In this document: positions 14,101-16,453 of the stretch, piece by piece
Numbering within the stretch: the first letter of the stretch is position 1
Layout of the letters: every line of letters starts with the position of its first letter
DNA from: an uncultured Pseudogracilibacillus sp.
Lineage (GTDB): Bacteria > Bacillota > Bacilli > Bacillales > Amphibacillaceae
Direction of reading: 5' to 3'
Length of the DNA stretch: 16,453 nt
Assembly (NCBI GenBank): GCA_937960785.1
Contig: CALGOZ010000135.1
Span: forward strand, 1-16,453
Position numbers and translations under genes: made by a program
Notes under the pieces: model-generated
Told to the model about the DNA's origin: nothing
Databases searched by the model: none
What the model saw: only the letters and a program-made list of their open reading frames with translations

Positions 14101-15021
14101 ATGGTTAAAATTATCGCTACAGCTGAGTCCGTCGAACAAGCGGAACAATTACTCGAAGCTGGAGTCGATCAGCTCTATATTGGAAATGATGACTTCGGCT
14201 TACGATTACCGAACTCTTTTTCAAATGAAGAAATCGAAACGATCACAAAGTTAGCTCATTCCCAAGATAAAGAAGTAATTATCGCAGTGAATGGTTTAAT
14301 GCATAATGAACATATCGAATCGATTACACCGTACCTACAATTTCTAGAAAGAATTAATGTCGATGGAATTACGCTCGGAGACCCGGGAGTCGTCCAAGTA
14401 ATGCGCAATCAAAAAATTGAATTACCATTTATTTATGACGCTCAGACGCTCGTTACAAGTGCAAGACAAGTAAACTTCTGGGCAAAGCGAGGAGCAGTCG
14501 GTGCTGTCTTAGCCCGTGAATTGACATGGGAGGAATTACAGCAAATTCGCCGACAAGTAGAAGTACCATTGGAAATTCTCGTCTATGGAGCGACGTGTAT
14601 TCACCAATCGAAACGTCCTCTCGTAAAAAATTATTTTAGCTTTATTGATGAAAAAGAAGACACTTCGAAAGAGCGCGGACTTTTCTTAGCCGAACCAAAG
14701 CGTAAGGATACACATTATTCAATTTACGAAGATAAAAACGGCACACATATTTTCGCAACGGATGATGTCAACTTACTTCCTTTTGTCGATGACTTATTTA
14801 ATGTAAATTATGACCGCTGGAAATTGGATGGGATTTTTACAAAAGGGGAGCGTTTCGTTGAAATTGTAAAACTCTTCGTTCGTGCGAAACGTGAGCTCGA
14901 AGAAGGTACATTTACAACAGACCTCAAGTTAGCGCTAAACGAACAATTAATGAATTTGCATCCTGTCGAACGTAGTTTAAGCGAAGGCTTTTATAGTAAA
15001 GATCCAAGTGAAGTTCAATAA
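14101..15021 (+). CDS. yrrN: U32 family protein YrrN (TrhP1), tRNA U34 hydroxylation
   Basis: A 306-residue U32 'peptidase-like' protein with a TIM-barrel-type pattern: GVDQLYIGNDDFGLR (21-35), the IIAVNGLMHNEH strand (60-71), DGITLGDPGVV (88-98) and FIYDAQTLVTSARQVNFW (110-127). At the position where active U32 proteins carry a cysteine cluster it has YGATCIHQSKRPLVKNY, with only Cys156. It also lacks the C-terminal barrel of YrrO. In B. subtilis YrrN (309 aa) and YrrO are TrhP1 and TrhP2, needed for prephenate-dependent 5-hydroxyuridine at tRNA U34. The start chosen is ATG 14101, with AAAGG about 9 bases upstream and a match to the family N-terminus. The frame is open back to ATG 14068, which overlaps a -10-like sequence. 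A 60-bp gap separates it from yrrO. Confidence 0.88.
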   Translation: MVKIIATAESVEQAEQLLEAGVDQLYIGNDDFGLRLPNSFSNEEIETITKLAHSQDKEVIIAVNGLMHNEHIESITPYLQFLERINVDGITLGDPGVVQVMRNQKIELPFIYDAQTLVTSARQVNFWAKRGAVGAVLARELTWEELQQIRRQVEVPLEILVYGATCIHQSKRPLVKNYFSFIDEKEDTSKERGLFLAEPKRKDTHYSIYEDKNGTHIFATDDVNLLPFVDDLFNVNYDRWKLDGIFTKGERFVEIVKLFVRAKRELEEGTFTTDLKLALNEQLMNLHPVERSLSEGFYSKDPSEVQ

Positions 15022-15081
15022 CGACTACATAGAGATAAACTTTAATGGCAATGGATATTTTAACAGTAAGGAGGAAACGAT

Positions 15082-16326
15082 ATGACGACGACAAAAACAA
15101 AATTAAAACGTCCGGAAGTGCTGGCTCCTGGTGGCACTTTAGAAAAGTTAAAAACCGCAATCCATTATGGAGCAGATGCAGTATATATTGGCGGAAATGC
15201 CTACGGACTACGCCGTCGTGCAGGAAACTTTACCTTTGAGGAAATGGAAGAAGGGGTTGCTTTTGCGAAAAAACATAACGCAAAAGTATACGTCGCAGCG
15301 AATATGGTTGCTCATGAAGAAGATGAGCAAGGGGCGGGAGAATTTTTCCGTAAAGTACGTGATGTTGGAATCGATGCGGTAATTGTAGCCGACCCAGCCT
15401 TGATTGAAATTTGTGCGATGGATGCTCCAGGTCTACCAATTCACTTATCAACCCAGGCTTCAGCGACAAACTATGAAACATTAAATTTTTGGCACGGAGA
15501 GGGATTGGAGCGAGTTGTACTCGGGCGAGAAGTGACGATGGAAGAAATTCGTGAAATTCGTAACAACACTGATGTCGAAATCGAAACCTTTATTCATGGA
15601 GCGATGTGTATTTCGTATTCTGGCCGTTGTACACTTTCGAACCATATGTCTCAGCGTGATGCGAACCGTGGCGGTTGCTCGCAGTCCTGTCGTTGGAAGT
15701 ACGAGTTGTTTGAAACACCAGAATTAACAGAGCGTGTTTCGTTATTAGGTGGCGACCCTGAAGAGGCCTTCTCAATGAGTGCAGTCGATATGGCGATGAT
15801 CCGTCACATTCCAGATTTAGTCGACGTTGGTGTCGATAGTCTGAAAATAGAAGGACGAATGAAATCAATCCATTACGTCTCAACAGTATCGAATGTGTAT
15901 AGTCGCGCTGTTGATGCATACTGTAACGATCCCGAAAACTTTGAATTCGACGAAGCATGGGAAGATGAGTTGTGGAAAGTTGCACAACGAGAATTAGCAA
16001 CAGGATTTTATTACGGTACACCAACGGAAGATCAACAACTTTTTGGAAAACGCCGTAAAATCCCACGTTACACATTTATCGGCCAAGTTCTTGATTATGA
16101 TGAAGCGACTGGAATCGCTACAATACAGCAACGAAATCATTTTGCAATTGGCGATGAGATTGAATTTTATGGACCGAACTTTACCCATCATACTCACGTC
16201 ATTGAGGAACTATGGGATGAAGATGGTGAACCGATTGAGCGCGCCCGCCATGCAATGATGACGGTCAAGATGAAAGTAAATAAACCAGTAAAACGCCTCG
16301 ACATGATGCGTAAATTAACTGGATAA
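15082..16326 (+). CDS. yrrO: U32 family protein YrrO (TrhP2), tRNA U34 hydroxylation
   Basis: A 414-residue U32 protein (YrrO is about 422). The N-terminal barrel carries PEVLAPGGTLEKLKTAIHYGADAVYIGG (11-38). Four cysteines at 176, 183, 199 and 203 (GAMCISYSGRC, RGGCSQSCRW) are in the arrangement thought to hold an iron-sulfur cluster. The U32 signature VDSLKIEGRMKSIHYV lies at 251-266, and the C-terminal beta-barrel domain at about 330-405. It is expected to be the catalytic half of the TrhP1-TrhP2 pair, acting on tRNAs with U34; older annotations call it a collagenase-like protease, for which no protease residues are evident here. A perfect AAGGAGG sits at 15068-15074. It is the last gene of the unit, with a terminator immediately after. 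Confidence 0.93.
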   Translation: MTTTKTKLKRPEVLAPGGTLEKLKTAIHYGADAVYIGGNAYGLRRRAGNFTFEEMEEGVAFAKKHNAKVYVAANMVAHEEDEQGAGEFFRKVRDVGIDAVIVADPALIEICAMDAPGLPIHLSTQASATNYETLNFWHGEGLERVVLGREVTMEEIREIRNNTDVEIETFIHGAMCISYSGRCTLSNHMSQRDANRGGCSQSCRWKYELFETPELTERVSLLGGDPEEAFSMSAVDMAMIRHIPDLVDVGVDSLKIEGRMKSIHYVSTVSNVYSRAVDAYCNDPENFEFDEAWEDELWKVAQRELATGFYYGTPTEDQQLFGKRRKIPRYTFIGQVLDYDEATGIATIQQRNHFAIGDEIEFYGPNFTHHTHVIEELWDEDGEPIERARHAMMTVKMKVNKPVKRLDMMRKLTG

Positions 16327-16331
16327 ATTAA

Positions 16332-16375
16332 AAAAACCACCGTCAATCTAATAAAAACGATTGGCTGTGGTTTTT
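16332..16375. terminator. Rho-independent terminator after yrrO
   Basis: A 17-position stem pairs 16332-16348 with 16359-16375, with one C/T mismatch (16341/16366) and one T-G wobble, around a 10-base loop. The right arm ends in five T, and the left arm starts with an A run, so it could work in both directions. It closes yrrN-yrrO, unlike the B. subtilis arrangement in which udk follows. Confidence 0.9.
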
Positions 16376-16453
16376 ATTTGCTTTTCTATTTATTGGGACG
16401 TTTTACAAACAAAATCTTTTTAACTAGGAGTATCCCTTATATAAGTTATAGCG
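16376..16453. other. Window end without assignable feature
   Basis: AT-rich sequence after the yrrO terminator. No start codon with a ribosome-binding site and no clear promoter can be called before the window ends. Confidence 0.4.

Overview
The window looks like the chromosome of a low-GC Gram-positive bacterium of the Bacillaceae. The evidence is the AT-rich sequence, near-perfect AAGGAGG ribosome-binding sites, SigA-type promoters, and orthologues of Bacillus genes: cvfB/yitL, ytaF, a 7Fe ferredoxin, a HemAT-like globin sensor, ylmA, a YfiB/YfiC-type exporter pair, csoR, copA and yrrN/yrrO. No tRNA, rRNA, CRISPR array, insertion sequence or recognisable prophage is visible. The genes are mostly intact and ordinary; the less ordinary material lies between them.

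Layout. Positions 1-300 hold a degenerate 51-bp tandem repeat, then a promoter overlapped by a cre/LacI-like half-palindrome, in front of a 94-aa three-helix membrane protein (305-589) with a strong terminator. Leftward genes cvfB (665-1501) and ytaF (1586-2191) follow. A 7Fe ferredoxin (2601-2840) converges on a small 52-aa gene (2922-3080, minus strand), with a hairpin terminator between them. Next is a soluble globin-coupled chemoreceptor (3345-4808, minus), divergent from an orphan YlmA-like ABC ATPase (5071-5868). A gene-poor stretch (5869-6339) contains a nested palindrome and a bidirectional terminator.

A leftward operon (promoter near 10704-10733) encodes two half-size ABC exporters with an 11-bp overlap, followed after 21 bp by an alpha/beta-hydrolase esterase. 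The two exporters have complementary losses of catalytic motifs, as expected for an asymmetric heterodimer. Divergent from it is the copper module: csoR with an 8+6+8 dyad operator at its promoter, then the P1B Cu(I)-ATPase copA with two metal-binding domains. No copZ lies between them. After a terminator, yrrN and yrrO encode the paired U32 proteins (TrhP1/TrhP2 type) that in B. subtilis are needed for 5-hydroxyuridine at tRNA position 34. They are closed by another terminator and separated from the yrrM, udk and greA neighbours they have in B. subtilis.

How the genes work together: csoR-copA form a self-contained copper-sensing and efflux circuit; the two ABC genes form one exporter with a co-transcribed hydrolase; yrrN-yrrO form one enzyme complex. 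The others look like independent units. I see no convincing undescribed multi-gene system. The best leads are the 51-bp repeat, the 5.87-6.26 kb intergenic region, the small 52-aa gene and the exporter-esterase pairing. Four start codons differ from the longest possible reading frame and are argued individually.
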